From: Weissella confusa | GTDB taxonomy: Bacteria; Bacillota; Bacilli; Lactobacillales; Lactobacillaceae | Direction: 5' to 3' | Length of the DNA: 64,000 bases | Assembly (NCBI GenBank): GCA_041871065.1 | Contig: CP168942.1 | Location: 1,954,501-2,018,500 of the forward strand | Shown: piece by piece, positions 19,982 to 28,921 of the stretch | Layout: each line of letters opens with the position of its first letter | Numbering within the stretch: position 1 is the stretch's first letter | Made by a program: the position numbers and the translations under genes | The notes under the pieces: generated by a model | Seen by the model: only the letters and a program-made list of their open reading frames with translations | Told to the model about the DNA's origin: nothing | Database searches by the model: none

Positions 19982-20197
19982 CTAAACGTTCCAGTCGATG
20001 TTCTCTGGCTTTACGAAAGCCAATTCGAACAAATAGTTAGAAATGCGCGTTTGTGACCACTTCTTACCGTGGTCTGGCAACAAACGTGAATTCTCAATGA
20101 GACGTTCCTTCACCCACTTAGCATTGGCCTCTGTCCATTGCGTGTTCTTCGCAATCAAAGCACCAAATTGGGCGTTCGTATAAGTCTTATCGCTCAT
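19982..20197 (-). CDS. Small protein of unknown function (71 residues)
   Basis: Not recognised. The ATG at 20197 has a strong GGAGGTG 8 bases upstream, so translation is likely. The protein begins MSDKTYTNAQFGALIAKN, is soluble, with no signal peptide or membrane segment, rich in K, N and W, and ends PENIDWNV. It is the last gene of the dnaX-recR operon, 30 bases after yaaL, directly before the terminator. A role linked to recombination or replication is only suggested by position. Confidence 0.75.
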   Translation of the reverse strand: MSDKTYTNAQFGALIAKNTQWTEANAKWVKERLIENSRLLPDHGKKWSQTRISNYLFELAFVKPENIDWNV

Positions 20198-20227
20198 TCT
20201 AAACACCTCCTATCCTGAGTTTAGTGA

Positions 20228-20488
20228 TTAAATCTCTGGGTGGATAAAAGCCGTTGACCAGTGACCCTTCATGTCACGTTGACGTGCCACGCGAAGTAAA
20301 AAGAAGTACTTCTGACGTGCCTTGGCTGTTTCAGCCTTAATCAAACGTGGGTCAATGTCACTTTCAAACAAAGCTACTTCTGACATTTTTGCTTTTTCAA
20401 AGTCGAACTTCGCTTGATCAATCGCCTTGTTCAGACGTTCATCGTAAGCTGCTGTATCAACTTTTGGTCGCTTAAACATGTTAAACAT
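20228..20488 (-). CDS. yaaL: YaaL family protein (DUF2508)
   Basis: An 86-residue helical protein of unknown biochemical role that nearly always follows recR in Firmicutes. It has the family layout: an acidic/basic helix, then KARQKYFFLLRVARQRDMKG. Its ATG overlaps the recR stop by one base (TGATG), so the two are coupled. A second ATG three codons later is possible. Confidence 0.85.
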   Translation of the reverse strand: MFNMFKRPKVDTAAYDERLNKAIDQAKFDFEKAKMSEVALFESDIDPRLIKAETAKARQKYFFLLRVARQRDMKGHWSTAFIHPEI

Positions 20489-21087
20489 CAGAGCTTCGTC
20501 CTTCCTTCAACCGCTTTAATCAACGTGATTTCATCAGCATAGTCAATATCACTACCAACTGACAATCCAGTGGCCAAACGTGAAATCGTTAGACCGGCTG
20601 GCTTCAATAGACGTGATAGGTACATAGCTGTCGCTTCACCCTCTGCGTTAGCGTTCGTTGCAACAATAACTTCTTGGATGGCGTCATCCTTTTGCAAACG
20701 CGTTACCAATGACTCAATGTTGATATCATCGGGCCCCTTTCCAGATAGTGGTGACAACACACCGTGAAGCACGTGGTACAACCCACGGTACTCGCCAGTG
20801 TTTTCGATTGCCATCAAATCCTTCACTTCTTCAACAACCAAAACTTGGCTTTGATCACGTGTTGGGTCAGAGCAAATTGCACAAGGATCCGTCTCCGTCA
20901 GATTTCCACAAATTGAACAAAAGCGCAAATCACGCTTAGCAGAAATCAATGATTGGGCAAACCCCGTCACATATTCTTCTTGCATGTCAATTGTGTGGAA
21001 AGCTAGGCGTGTCGCTGTCTTAATTCCGATACCGGGCAACTTCGTATAACTATCAATAAGTTTAGCAATCGGTTCTGGATATTGCAC
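20488..21087 (-). CDS. recR: Recombination mediator protein RecR
   Basis: Works with RecO (and RecF) to load RecA on gapped DNA. It has 199 residues. The helix-hairpin-helix region [16 protein letters not shown] is at the start; an intact four-cysteine zinc finger uses Cys57, 60, 69 and 72; the Toprim domain begins [14 protein letters not shown]. The start is GTG with AGAAGGT 7 bases upstream. It is in the dnaX-ybaB-recR order. Confidence 0.96.
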   Translation of the reverse strand: MQYPEPIAKLIDSYTKLPGIGIKTATRLAFHTIDMQEEYVTGFAQSLISAKRDLRFCSICGNLTETDPCAICSDPTRDQSQVLVVEEVKDLMAIENTGEYRGLYHVLHGVLSPLSGKGPDDINIESLVTRLQKDDAIQEVIVATNANAEGEATAMYLSRLLKPAGLTISRLATGLSVGSDIDYADEITLIKAVEGRTKL

Positions 21088-21125
21088 GTTACAGACCTTC
21101 TTTCTCTCAATAAAGGGCCAACTTT

Positions 21126-21434
21126 TTAGAACATACCCTTTGGTGCGTATTGTCCCAAACGCTTTTGTTGGTCAGCTTCGATTTGTTGCAATGCATCATT
21201 AACTGCAACCAAAATCATATCTGCCATACCGTCGACGTCATCAGCGTCAACGATTTCAGGCTTGATTTGCAAGTCCTTCAACTCACGGTTTCCGTTAAAC
21301 GTTGCCAAAACAACGTCTGAAGGGGCGTGACCAGTGTAGTCAGTTGCTGCAATGGCTTCTTGCTCATTTTGCATTTGCTCTTGCATCTTCTTCACTTGCT
21401 TCATCATTGATTGCATGTTTTGTCCACCAAACAT
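21126..21434 (-). CDS. ybaB: Nucleoid-associated protein YbaB/EbfC
   Basis: Small DNA-binding dimer (102 residues) with the tweezers fold. It has an N-terminal [16 protein letters not shown] helix and [15 protein letters not shown] as the family core. GAGGGTG is just upstream of the ATG. It lies between dnaX and recR as in most bacteria. Confidence 0.94.
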   Translation of the reverse strand: MFGGQNMQSMMKQVKKMQEQMQNEQEAIAATDYTGHAPSDVVLATFNGNRELKDLQIKPEIVDADDVDGMADMILVAVNDALQQIEADQQKRLGQYAPKGMF

Positions 21435-21464
21435 AATATCACCCTCGTTTTCTAGTTTTTGTTA

Positions 21465-23270
21465 TTAATCATCAATTTCTTCTACGATATCAGCGCCAAA
21501 CAAACGTTCAGCTTCCGCCACAACTGGTGCTGGACCAGCTGCTTCGGTTTGATCATCCATTGCCGTTAGACTTGCTAAGTCGTCATCAACGGCAGCTGCC
21601 ACTTGTTGTGGCACTTGCTGTTGAACAGATGGCGTCGCAGCCGTTCCTTGGCGTTGGGCCACAAACGCAGCGCGCATCTTTGGCCAGTCATCAGTCGTGA
21701 CAAAGACTAATTGACGCTCGTTTTGCGCTTGCGTCAACAAGCGAATTTGCGTCACCATCGTGTGCAACAATTCTGCATTACGCATGGCGTTGGCCTTGAT
21801 AACTTCAAAGTCAAAGGCCACAACCAATCCGTCTGGCGAAGCTGCAATTGGCTTCGCGACGTTCAGCATCGCTTGTTGTGGTACCGGCAACATGTTAACC
21901 ATGTCAGCCCATACTGTTTGCACACGGTCTAGGTCGCCACGGGTCGCTGCACTAAGCACGCCAAACACAGCTGATTGATCATCCGCAACACGTGGTGCGA
22001 CACGCGTTGGTGCCGGCGTAGCTGGTTGTTCAGCTGGTGCTGCAGATGCCACTGGTTCAGGTTGTGCCGCTGGCTGCGTTGGTGTCTCAACAACTGGCGC
22101 TGCTGAGGCAACCGGAGCCGGCTTTGGTGCAGTTGGCGTCGGTTCAGCAACCACTTGTGGCGCTGACACACGCTCTACCGTCACCGGTGCCGTCGTCGCG
22201 ATTGGTTGACTCAACTTAACCGTCAACACTTCCAAGTAAATGCTTGGTCGATTCGTGAAACGCAATTGCTGTTGCGTGTCATTCAAGGTATCAATCATGC
22301 GATACCAAACATTGGCTTGTGTGTTGGCTGCCAAGTCCGTGAATGTCTCATCAGGCACAATGCTGATCAACTCAGGCGCTTCAGTGTGAAGCAACAAGTC
22401 ACGGGCATAACTAATCAAGTCTTCCACAAAGCGGTTGGCATCCTTACCTGCTGATAATACCTCAGATAGCTTAGCCAAAGCTTGCTTCGTGTCTTGCTTA
22501 ACAACCGCTTGCACATATTCACCAAGCAACGTTTGCGTGACTGAACCAGTCACAAGCAAGGCGTTTTCCAACGTCACGTGACCATCCCCAAATGACAACG
22601 CTTGGTCCAAGATACTCAACGCATCACGCATTCCACCATCAGCGGCGTTCGCAATTACGCGAATCGCAGCTTCATCATACGTGTCACCACGTTGATCCAA
22701 GATGTACGTCATACGGTCATAAGCTGCCTTGGCATCAATACGCTTGAAGTCGAAACGTTGTGTACGTGAAATAATGGTTGCCGGAATCTTTTGTGGTTCC
22801 GTCGTAGCCAAAATAAAGATAACGTTTGCTGGTGGCTCTTCCAATGTCTTCAACAAAGCGTTAAAGGCACCGGTTGAAAGCATGTGGACCTCATCGATGA
22901 TGTAGACTTTGTACTTCGCTTGCGTTGGGGCGTAGTTAACGTCCTCACGAATCTCACGGATTTCATCAACACCGTTGTTTGAAGCCGCGTCCAATTCGAT
23001 GATGTCACCAAGTGTGCCGTTATCGGCAGCTTGACACATCGCACATACACCATCAGGCTCCCCGTTAATTGGATTTAAACAGTTGATGGCCTTAGCAAAG
23101 ATTTTCGCTGCTGATGTCTTACCTGTTCCACGCGGTCCGTTGAACAAATAGGCGTGGGTTGTTTGCCCCGTCATAATTGCGTTTTTCAACGTCTTGGTCA
23201 CAACTTCTTGCCCAATCATGTCGCTAAATTTTTGCGGACGCCATGTCCGGTACAACGCTTGATACGCCAT
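21465..23270 (-). CDS. dnaX: DNA polymerase III subunits gamma and tau
   Basis: ATPase of the clamp loader. It has 601 residues. Walker A GPRGTGKTS is at residues 45-53, DEVHMLS is the Walker B region, and FILATTEPQKIPATIISR gives the sensor and arginine finger. The zinc module keeps Cys64, Cys76 and Cys79, but the usual Cys73 is Asp (EPDGVCAMC). After the ATPase core comes a proline/alanine/valine-rich linker (about residues 360-430), then a tau-type tail. AAAGGGG lies about 10 bases before the ATG. The SRP RNA gene is immediately upstream. Confidence 0.96.
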   Translation of the reverse strand: MAYQALYRTWRPQKFSDMIGQEVVTKTLKNAIMTGQTTHAYLFNGPRGTGKTSAAKIFAKAINCLNPINGEPDGVCAMCQAADNGTLGDIIELDAASNNGVDEIREIREDVNYAPTQAKYKVYIIDEVHMLSTGAFNALLKTLEEPPANVIFILATTEPQKIPATIISRTQRFDFKRIDAKAAYDRMTYILDQRGDTYDEAAIRVIANAADGGMRDALSILDQALSFGDGHVTLENALLVTGSVTQTLLGEYVQAVVKQDTKQALAKLSEVLSAGKDANRFVEDLISYARDLLLHTEAPELISIVPDETFTDLAANTQANVWYRMIDTLNDTQQQLRFTNRPSIYLEVLTVKLSQPIATTAPVTVERVSAPQVVAEPTPTAPKPAPVASAAPVVETPTQPAAQPEPVASAAPAEQPATPAPTRVAPRVADDQSAVFGVLSAATRGDLDRVQTVWADMVNMLPVPQQAMLNVAKPIAASPDGLVVAFDFEVIKANAMRNAELLHTMVTQIRLLTQAQNERQLVFVTTDDWPKMRAAFVAQRQGTAATPSVQQQVPQQVAAAVDDDLASLTAMDDQTEAAGPAPVVAEAERLFGADIVEEIDD

Positions 23271-23350
23271 TGTGTGTGACCCCTTTCACCACTGTCTATT
23301 TTGACAGTAACGTTTGAATTTTCCCTACTCTTATAGTAACAGAAAATAGT

Positions 23351-23385
23351 AAAAAAAACGCCAACCGATTAGTTCATCGGTTAGC
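23351..23385 (-). terminator. Intrinsic terminator after the SRP RNA gene
   Basis: On the minus strand CGCTAACCGAT pairs with ATCGGTTGGCG (one G-T pair), followed by eight T. It lies between ffs and dnaX. Confidence 0.9.
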
Positions 23386-23395
23386 GATTAAAGTT

Positions 23396-23480
23396 CATAA
23401 GAAGTGAAGCACAATGCACGGTCTCCTTAGTGCTGCTGCCTTCCGACCCTGACACGGTTCGAAGTGCACACTTGCCCCAC
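23396..23480 (-). ncRNA. ffs: Signal recognition particle RNA (small bacterial type)
   Basis: The minus-strand RNA contains GTGTCAGGGTCGGAAGGCAG and CAGCACTAAG, the conserved Ffh-binding domain with its GGAA tetraloop, flanked by complementary arms (CAAGTG and CACTT). It pairs with Ffh to target membrane proteins. It is about 85 nt, without an Alu domain. It has its own promoter and terminator. The position between tadA and dnaX is conserved in many Firmicutes. Exact ends are estimates. Confidence 0.9.
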
Positions 23481-23487
23481 AAATAAT

Positions 23488-23516
23488 ATTATAGCAGGTG
23501 GATTACTTTTCTGCAA
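23488..23516 (-). promoter_or_regulatory. Promoter of the SRP RNA gene
   Basis: Minus strand -35 TTGCAG (23511-23516), 17-base spacer, -10 TATAAT (23488-23493), giving a start near 23480. The -35 lies within the last codons of tadA. Confidence 0.8.
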
Positions 23517-24048
23517 TCTCATTCGACAATTCTTGTGCTGCCAATTCGGCTGCGCGGCGTGCCTTCTTTTCAGCCTTCTTCTGCTTACGAATCTCACGGA
23601 AGAAGTTACGCAATAAGTCGCCACTCTCTTGCTCACGAACACCTTGGTGCACGTTAACTTGGTGGTTCAAACGCTCGTCCTCTAAGATGTGGTACAAGGA
23701 ATGCACCGCACCGGCCTTTGGATCCTCAGCGCCATAATACACATCACTAATACGTGACTGTTGAATAATGCCCGCGCACATAATGCATGGTTCCAATGTC
23801 ACAAACAATTGGGCATCTGGCAAACGCCATGACTTCACCAAACGATTCGCCTCAGTAATCGCTTGTAGCTCAGCGTGCTGGCTGGCATCCTCCAAACGTT
23901 CACGTAGGTTAAAGCCACGTCCGATGATTTGCCCTTTTTGCACGACGACTGCTCCAATCGGTACTTCGCCCAAGGCGCCCGCTTTCTTGGCTTCCTTGAT
24001 GGCTTCACCCATGAAGTAATCAACTTGTTCAGGCGTTAGCGTCGTCAT
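23503..24048 (-). CDS. tadA: tRNA-specific adenosine-34 deaminase TadA
   Basis: Converts A34 to inosine in tRNA-Arg(ACG); the substrate tRNA gene is also in this window (56299-56371). It has 181 residues. Zinc and catalytic residues His58 and Glu60 (HAE) and Cys88/Cys91 (PCIMC) are present. The ATG at 24048 is chosen for GGAGAG 8 bases upstream and overlaps the preceding methyltransferase gene by 20 bases. A lysine/alanine-rich C-terminal tail extends beyond the deaminase core. Confidence 0.94.
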   Translation of the reverse strand: MTTLTPEQVDYFMGEAIKEAKKAGALGEVPIGAVVVQKGQIIGRGFNLRERLEDASQHAELQAITEANRLVKSWRLPDAQLFVTLEPCIMCAGIIQQSRISDVYYGAEDPKAGAVHSLYHILEDERLNHQVNVHQGVREQESGDLLRNFFREIRKQKKAEKKARRAAELAAQELSNEIAEK

Positions 24049-24646
24049 GGTAGACACTCTCCAAAATATAGTAACCCTTGTTCTTAGCAATCGTTGCAGC
24101 GTTACCGAATGTTTCAGCCATCAATGCCTTAGCAGATGGCGCACCTTGCTTCTTTTGCAAAACAACCGTCAGCGTACCGCCATCAACCAAATAATCCTTC
24201 GCCCCGGCAATCATATCTGACACGATGTCCTTACCAGCACGTACCGGTGGATTCGTCAAAATGGCCGCAAACTTACCGTCAACGCCAGAGTAACGGTCTG
24301 ACAATACCACGTTAATGCGGTCGCCAACCCCATTCTTTTGCGCGTTACGCTTGACCAATTCAGCTGCACGCTCGTTGATTTCAGCAGCCACGAACTCGCG
24401 CTCAGGCATCACCGTTGCCAATGCAATTGAAACTGGTCCGTATCCGGCACCCAAATCCAAAATCTTACCAGCGGGAATATCTTGATCAAACGCATCCAAC
24501 ATCGTGCGCGTTCCGAAATCTACGGTAGACTTAGAGAAGACACCGGCGTCCGTTGTGAACGTCAAGGTGTGGTCAAAAAGCGGGAACGTCCAAGTATGCT
24601 CGTCGTGGGCAACGCTTGGATTCGCCGTGTAATAATGTTCAGCCAT
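24029..24646 (-). CDS. Class I SAM-dependent methyltransferase (RsmC/YbxB-like)
   Basis: A 205-residue methyltransferase of the small RsmC-like family, probably acting on guanine N2 in rRNA (inferred from family). SAM motif I is ILDLGAGYGPVSIALA and the catalytic NPPVRAGK lies in the second half. It begins MAEHYYTANPSVAHDEH with GAAAGAGG upstream. First gene of the tadA-ffs-dnaX-recR run. Confidence 0.88.
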   Translation of the reverse strand: MAEHYYTANPSVAHDEHTWTFPLFDHTLTFTTDAGVFSKSTVDFGTRTMLDAFDQDIPAGKILDLGAGYGPVSIALATVMPEREFVAAEINERAAELVKRNAQKNGVGDRINVVLSDRYSGVDGKFAAILTNPPVRAGKDIVSDMIAGAKDYLVDGGTLTVVLQKKQGAPSAKALMAETFGNAATIAKNKGYYILESVYHDDANA

Positions 24647-24762
24647 GTGAACCTCTTTCTATTCTCAATATCAGAATCCTGATAATCTTCAAAGTTTTCT
24701 ATATAAACCATTGTATGATATAGAGACTAATTATAAAAGCAAAGTACTTGGGGGAGTATGAC

Positions 24763-25317
24763 ATGAAAAAGCAGACAATTGGTGTCTTTATGGGCGCCCA
24801 ATATGGTCACCTAGAAGAATTCCACGAAGCAGCCGCTGCGATGGGCAAAGGAATCGCAGCTCGTAACTGGGCCTTGGTCTACGGTGGTTCAAAGAGTGGT
24901 TTGATGGGCAAAGTCGCAGTTAACGCCATCAACGCTGGTGCCGAGGTGACCGGCATCCGCCCAACGAGCTTCCTGCCAGAAGAAGCTGGGCATGATTTGA
25001 AAATGGAACACATCGACGTACCAGACATGGATACTCGTAAGCGCATGATGTTCGATCGCGCAGATGCCTTCGTCTTTTTGCCAGGTGGCATGGGAACCTT
25101 GGAAGAACTTGGCCAAGTGATGTCATGGACGAAGTTAGGTTACTACGAGAAACCAATCGTCTTGGTGAACATCGATGGTTATTGGGATGACATGGTGGCT
25201 TGGTTCGAAACAGCCATCGAAGCTGAGTTCGTCACCCGCGAAGGTCTTTCACGTTTAGCCTTGATGCCAAGCGTTGATGAAACGTTCAAGTACCTTGAAG
25301 GTGAATTTGGTGAATAA
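24763..25317 (+). CDS. LOG family protein (TIGR00730 type nucleotide phosphoribohydrolase)
   Basis: Members cleave nucleoside 5'-monophosphates such as cytokinin ribosides or AMP; the true substrate here is unknown. It has 184 residues with a Rossmann-like fold: YGGSKSGLMGKVA near the N terminus and the catalytic PGGMGTLEELGQVMSW. Homologues are often misannotated as lysine decarboxylase. The ATG at 24763 is chosen because GGGGGAG is 6 bases upstream. It is single, plus strand, closed by a terminator shared with the hydrolase gene. Confidence 0.88.
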   Translation: MKKQTIGVFMGAQYGHLEEFHEAAAAMGKGIAARNWALVYGGSKSGLMGKVAVNAINAGAEVTGIRPTSFLPEEAGHDLKMEHIDVPDMDTRKRMMFDRADAFVFLPGGMGTLEELGQVMSWTKLGYYEKPIVLVNIDGYWDDMVAWFETAIEAEFVTREGLSRLALMPSVDETFKYLEGEFGE

Positions 25318-25320
25318 TAC

Positions 25321-25361
25321 AAAAGGCGACGTCTCCATTAATTTGGAAACGTCGCCTTTTT
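25321..25361. terminator. Bidirectional intrinsic terminator
   Basis: AAAAGGCGACGTCTCC pairs with GGAAACGTCGCCTTTT (one mismatch) around ATTAATTT, with T on both outer sides. It serves the LOG gene on the plus strand and the hydrolase gene on the minus strand. Confidence 0.92.
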
Positions 25362-25363
25362 GT

Positions 25364-26329
25364 TTACTTAAAATACTTTGCCAAGAAATCAGCAACCTTT
25401 TGCTCATACTTAGCTGGGTTAGTTGCATATGATTGCACGTGTGAGGCACCTGGGACCAAGTACTTTTCCTTTGGTCCGTTTGAGGCGTCATACACTTGGT
25501 TCAAGAACTTCGTTGGCACAAATGTGTCATCCCCACCGTGAATAAACATCATTGGGCGTGTGTTCTTTTGCAACAACTTAATTGAATCAGCTTCAGCGTA
25601 GTCGTAACCGGCCAAAACCTTTGAGTACAATGACACAACTGGCACGATAATCTTTGCTAGCCAAGTTGGCAAGCCATACATATCACCAGCTTGGTATTCC
25701 AACTCATCATAAACTGACGTGTAACCAGCGTCTTCAATGTACGCCTTAACTTGTGCTGGTGGATTCATTCCTGACAACATCATCGTTGTAGCACCACCCA
25801 TTGAAGCACCCATCACAACGATTTGGCTGTCTTGACCATTCTTCGTGATGACCTTGCTAATCCATTGCTTGTAGTCCTTAGCGTCCAAGTAACCGAATCC
25901 GATGTACTTACCGCCTGACTTACCTGATGCACGATCATCGGGCATCAACACGTTGTAACCCATGTCATGGAACATTTGACCATAAGGTGCCATTGCCTTG
26001 TGCTCCACACCGAATCCGTGAATCACAACAACCGTCTTGTTGGTCTTCTTTTCAGCTGGTACATAATTACCCACCAACTTCGTGCCGTCCTTCGCCGTCA
26101 AATGCCACGTTTGTGAATCCAACGCTAGGAACTCTTGTTGACGTGAATACAAGGGATCCTTCTTCGTCAACACACCACTACCGATAAAGTCCTTCTTCGC
26201 ACGCACCTCGGCGACGTGGAAGAAATATCCACCAGCAGCCCCAAGAATAACTGCCAAGACAACCACGACTGAAACCACCCAAGTGATAATCTTACGCGGC
26301 GTTGACCAGCGCTTCTTTTGCTTAGCCAT
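25364..26329 (-). CDS. Membrane-anchored alpha/beta hydrolase
   Basis: A 321-residue hydrolase of the family that includes YfhR and putative cell-surface esterases. The N-terminal helix (about residues 13-35) should anchor it with the catalytic domain outside the cell. The nucleophile is in GASMGG; HGGDDTFVP supplies the aspartate and GASHVQSY the histidine; VVVIHGF is the oxyanion strand. The natural substrate is unknown. It is the only gene of its transcript, ending at a shared terminator. Confidence 0.85.
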   Translation of the reverse strand: MAKQKKRWSTPRKIITWVVSVVVVLAVILGAAGGYFFHVAEVRAKKDFIGSGVLTKKDPLYSRQQEFLALDSQTWHLTAKDGTKLVGNYVPAEKKTNKTVVVIHGFGVEHKAMAPYGQMFHDMGYNVLMPDDRASGKSGGKYIGFGYLDAKDYKQWISKVITKNGQDSQIVVMGASMGGATTMMLSGMNPPAQVKAYIEDAGYTSVYDELEYQAGDMYGLPTWLAKIIVPVVSLYSKVLAGYDYAEADSIKLLQKNTRPMMFIHGGDDTFVPTKFLNQVYDASNGPKEKYLVPGASHVQSYATNPAKYEQKVADFLAKYFK

Positions 26330-26433
26330 ATTCGCTAACCTCTTACTCTTCTAAAATCTGATAAGTGCAACCTGTCCATTATAAGGAAGAACACTAGAAA
26401 ATAAAAGGTATACCCCGTTAAGCAAATAAGTGA

Positions 26434-26640
26434 CTACTTCATATGCAACAATGAGTCGATCAACTTATCGCCCATTCGATCCATATATTGATTTTGTCGT
26501 TCCCAAAGTGACTTGCCACTTAACGACTTCTCACTTCCAGCCGGCAATGGTTGATTTTGCGTCGTAATCGCCGCAACTGCCCCAACAATCCAAACACCCA
26601 AGCTGAACACCACTAGTAATCTCACTAATTTCTTTCGCAT
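26434..26640 (-). CDS. Small single-span membrane protein of unknown function (68 residues)
   Basis: Not recognised. It starts MRKKLVRLLVVFSLGVWIVG, one N-terminal hydrophobic helix with positive residues inside, then about 45 residues with GKSLWERQNQYMDRMGD. GGGGGA lies 8 bases before the ATG at 26640; longer in-frame starts have no ribosome site. It could be a membrane or exported peptide. It lies between two transcripts, divergent from pepF. Confidence 0.65.
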   Translation of the reverse strand: MRKKLVRLLVVFSLGVWIVGAVAAITTQNQPLPAGSEKSLSGKSLWERQNQYMDRMGDKLIDSLLHMK

Positions 26641-26829
26641 GCCACAAGTCCCCCATTCCTTTTTGTTGCCTTTCAGTCTAGTCGCCAATTGTCAGGTTTT
26701 AGCAGGTTTTCGGTCACGATTGTGTAAATGTTTTGTATCCAAATTCGTAACATCCTTAACAAGTTTTTCTCAAATTGGTTGTCCTTGTGCTAAACTATTA
26801 GAAAACTATGAGAAATACGGAGCACCAAC

Positions 26830-28638
26830 ATGAGCTATTCATTGAACTGGGATTTGGATCCCATCTACCCTGGTGGTATCGAATCACCTGAGTTCGCTGC
26901 CAAGCTAACTTTACTTGATCAACAAATTAAGCAATTCGCATCTGACGTGACGGCTTACGACCGTTTCACTGACACGGACTTCAGCAAGCTCGTTGCTTTG
27001 GTTAACGACGCGCAAGTGATTCGTTCAGGTTTGGGCACAGTGGCGCTTTTCGTCAACGCCCTTTACTCAGCCGACTATACGAACCCTGTTTACCGTCCCT
27101 ACCAAACAAAGGTGTCACACTTGGAAGTCGCTTACCAAGCACCATTGGATGCCTTTGCGAAGTTGTTGACGTCATTTGATGATGAGACGTTCGCTAAGGT
27201 CAGCACGTTGCCTGGCATCGCTGAGGTTGCCTTCCACTTGAACGAGTTGCGTGATGACGCCGCCCGTTTGTTGGATGACCGTGCTGAAGAATTGCTCAAC
27301 AAGTTGCGTTTGGACGGCTTGCAAGCTTGGTCAGAACACTACGACACGATTTCATCTGGTCTTTCAATGACGTACACGGATGAAAACGGCGACGAACAAG
27401 CTTTGTCTGCTGGACAAGCGTTGAACCAATTGGACGGTTACCCTGACAACAAGGTTCGTGCTAACATCATGGCCAACTACGAAAAGATGTGGGGTAGCGC
27501 CGAGAACCTGGCCGCCGACACGATTAACCACTTGGCTGGTGCCCGTTTGACAGAACAAGCGGCCCACGGTTATGAAAACCACTTGGATCAACCACTTGAG
27601 TTGAACCGTATGTCACGTGAGACATTGGACGCAATGTGGCAAATGGTCGATGACAACAAGCACATGTTCAAGGCCTACTTCGACCGCAAGAAGGAATTGC
27701 TTGGTTTAACGGAGCTTGGTTGGCAAGACCAAGTAGCCCCCATCACGGATTTGGGTGACTACAAGCCAAGCACGTTGTCATATGATGAAGCGGCTGCTTT
27801 CATTATTAAGAACTTCGGCAAGTACTCACCTAAGATGGCTGCATTCGCCCAACACGCATTTGAGAATCAATGGATTGAAGCGGAAGACCGTCCTGGTAAG
27901 ACACCAGGTGCTTGGATGGAAAGTGTGCCTGACATTCACGAGTCACGTATCATCACGACGTTTACAGGTTCAGTGAACGACGCGGCGACGATTGCCCATG
28001 AAATTGGTCACGGGTTCCATTCTTCAGTCTTGACGGACTTGCCAGTTTGGCGTGACGGTTATTCCATGAACGTTGCTGAGACCGCTTCAACGTTTGCTGA
28101 AATGTTGATTGCGGATGCCAACGTGCAAGCTGCCCAATCAGATGCGGAAAAGGTTGTATTGTTGGATGCGAAGATGACGAACCCAATTGCCATGTTCTTG
28201 AACATCCACGCCCGTTTCATCTTTGAAGACAACTTCTACACGGAGCGTAAGCAAGGTTTCGTCCCTGCAGCGCGTTTGAACGAATTGATGGATGAGGCAC
28301 AAAAGGTAGCCTTCGATGGTCTTTTGGATCACCGTCACCCACACTTCTGGTCATCAAAGTTGCACTTCTTCATTGATGACGTGCCATTCTACAACTTCCC
28401 ATACACGTTCGGTTACTTGTTCAGCCAAGGTATCTACGCCTGGGCCCACACGCAAGATAACTTCGAAGAGGCTTACATCGCATTGCTTCGCGATACGGCC
28501 AACATGTCAACGGAAGAATTGGCCCAAAAGCACCTCGGTGTTGATTTGACCAAGCCAGATTTCTGGCAAGCCGGTGCTGATTTGGTTAAGAAGGACATCG
28601 ACGAATTCTTGGCTTTGTCAGAGCAATTTGTAAAGTAA
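26830..28638 (+). CDS. pepF: Oligoendopeptidase F (M3 family)
   Basis: Cytosolic zinc metallopeptidase cleaving medium-length peptides. It has 602 residues, typical for the family. The zinc site is HEIGH with His390, Glu391 and His394 (AHEIGHGFHS), followed by EMLIADA containing the third ligand. GGAG lies 7 bases before the ATG. It is single, plus strand, with its own terminator. A clear -35/-10 pair was not found. Confidence 0.95.
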   Translation: MSYSLNWDLDPIYPGGIESPEFAAKLTLLDQQIKQFASDVTAYDRFTDTDFSKLVALVNDAQVIRSGLGTVALFVNALYSADYTNPVYRPYQTKVSHLEVAYQAPLDAFAKLLTSFDDETFAKVSTLPGIAEVAFHLNELRDDAARLLDDRAEELLNKLRLDGLQAWSEHYDTISSGLSMTYTDENGDEQALSAGQALNQLDGYPDNKVRANIMANYEKMWGSAENLAADTINHLAGARLTEQAAHGYENHLDQPLELNRMSRETLDAMWQMVDDNKHMFKAYFDRKKELLGLTELGWQDQVAPITDLGDYKPSTLSYDEAAAFIIKNFGKYSPKMAAFAQHAFENQWIEAEDRPGKTPGAWMESVPDIHESRIITTFTGSVNDAATIAHEIGHGFHSSVLTDLPVWRDGYSMNVAETASTFAEMLIADANVQAAQSDAEKVVLLDAKMTNPIAMFLNIHARFIFEDNFYTERKQGFVPAARLNELMDEAQKVAFDGLLDHRHPHFWSSKLHFFIDDVPFYNFPYTFGYLFSQGIYAWAHTQDNFEEAYIALLRDTANMSTEELAQKHLGVDLTKPDFWQAGADLVKKDIDEFLALSEQFVK

Positions 28639-28643
28639 TGATG

Positions 28644-28685
28644 AAAATGCCTGCAGATCTCAATTTGAGATTTGCAGGCATTTTT
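28644..28685 (+). terminator. Intrinsic terminator after pepF
   Basis: AAAATGCCTGCA-GATCTC pairs with GAGAT-TTGCAGGCATTTTT around a 5-base loop, followed by five T. Confidence 0.93.
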
Positions 28686-28788
28686 GCGTATCAATTAACT
28701 CATCAACCAATCTAGCGCATTCATCTTTTGAATACCACCGTATGACGCCCCCCCGCTTTCAGTATTCCCCTTAATCTATCATCATCTT

Positions 28789-28904
28789 GAGAAGGATACT
28801 TCTCACTTTTACTCAATCTCTCGAATTCAGGAGTATAGTTCCGAATTTCAATTGATTTTCCCCGTGTACACTAAGAAACCAAAATGGTATCTCATTTAGG
28901 TATC
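28789..28904 (+). promoter_or_regulatory. Upstream control region of the toxin-antitoxin operon
   Basis: It contains GAGAAG-GATA-CTTCTC (28789-28804), a 20-bp near-palindrome (28826-28845), TTGATT at 28852 as a possible -35, GTGTACAC at 28865-28872, and a direct repeat GGTATC at 28886-28891 and 28899-28904, 13 bases apart, just before the ribosome site. RHH antitoxins bind such repeated sites; which of these is the operator is not known. Confidence 0.45.
28826..28845 (+). repeat. 20-bp near-palindrome, copy 1
   Basis: TTCAGGAGTATAGTTCCGAA, upstream of relB. It matches copies 2 and 3 downstream of the toxin gene, in the same orientation. Confidence 0.7.
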
Positions 28905-28921
28905 AAACAGGAGGTGTAGAC

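Noticed and set aside
24763..25317. Lysine decarboxylase
   Set aside because: PGGMGTLEE and the 184-residue length identify the LOG family; no PLP site is present.
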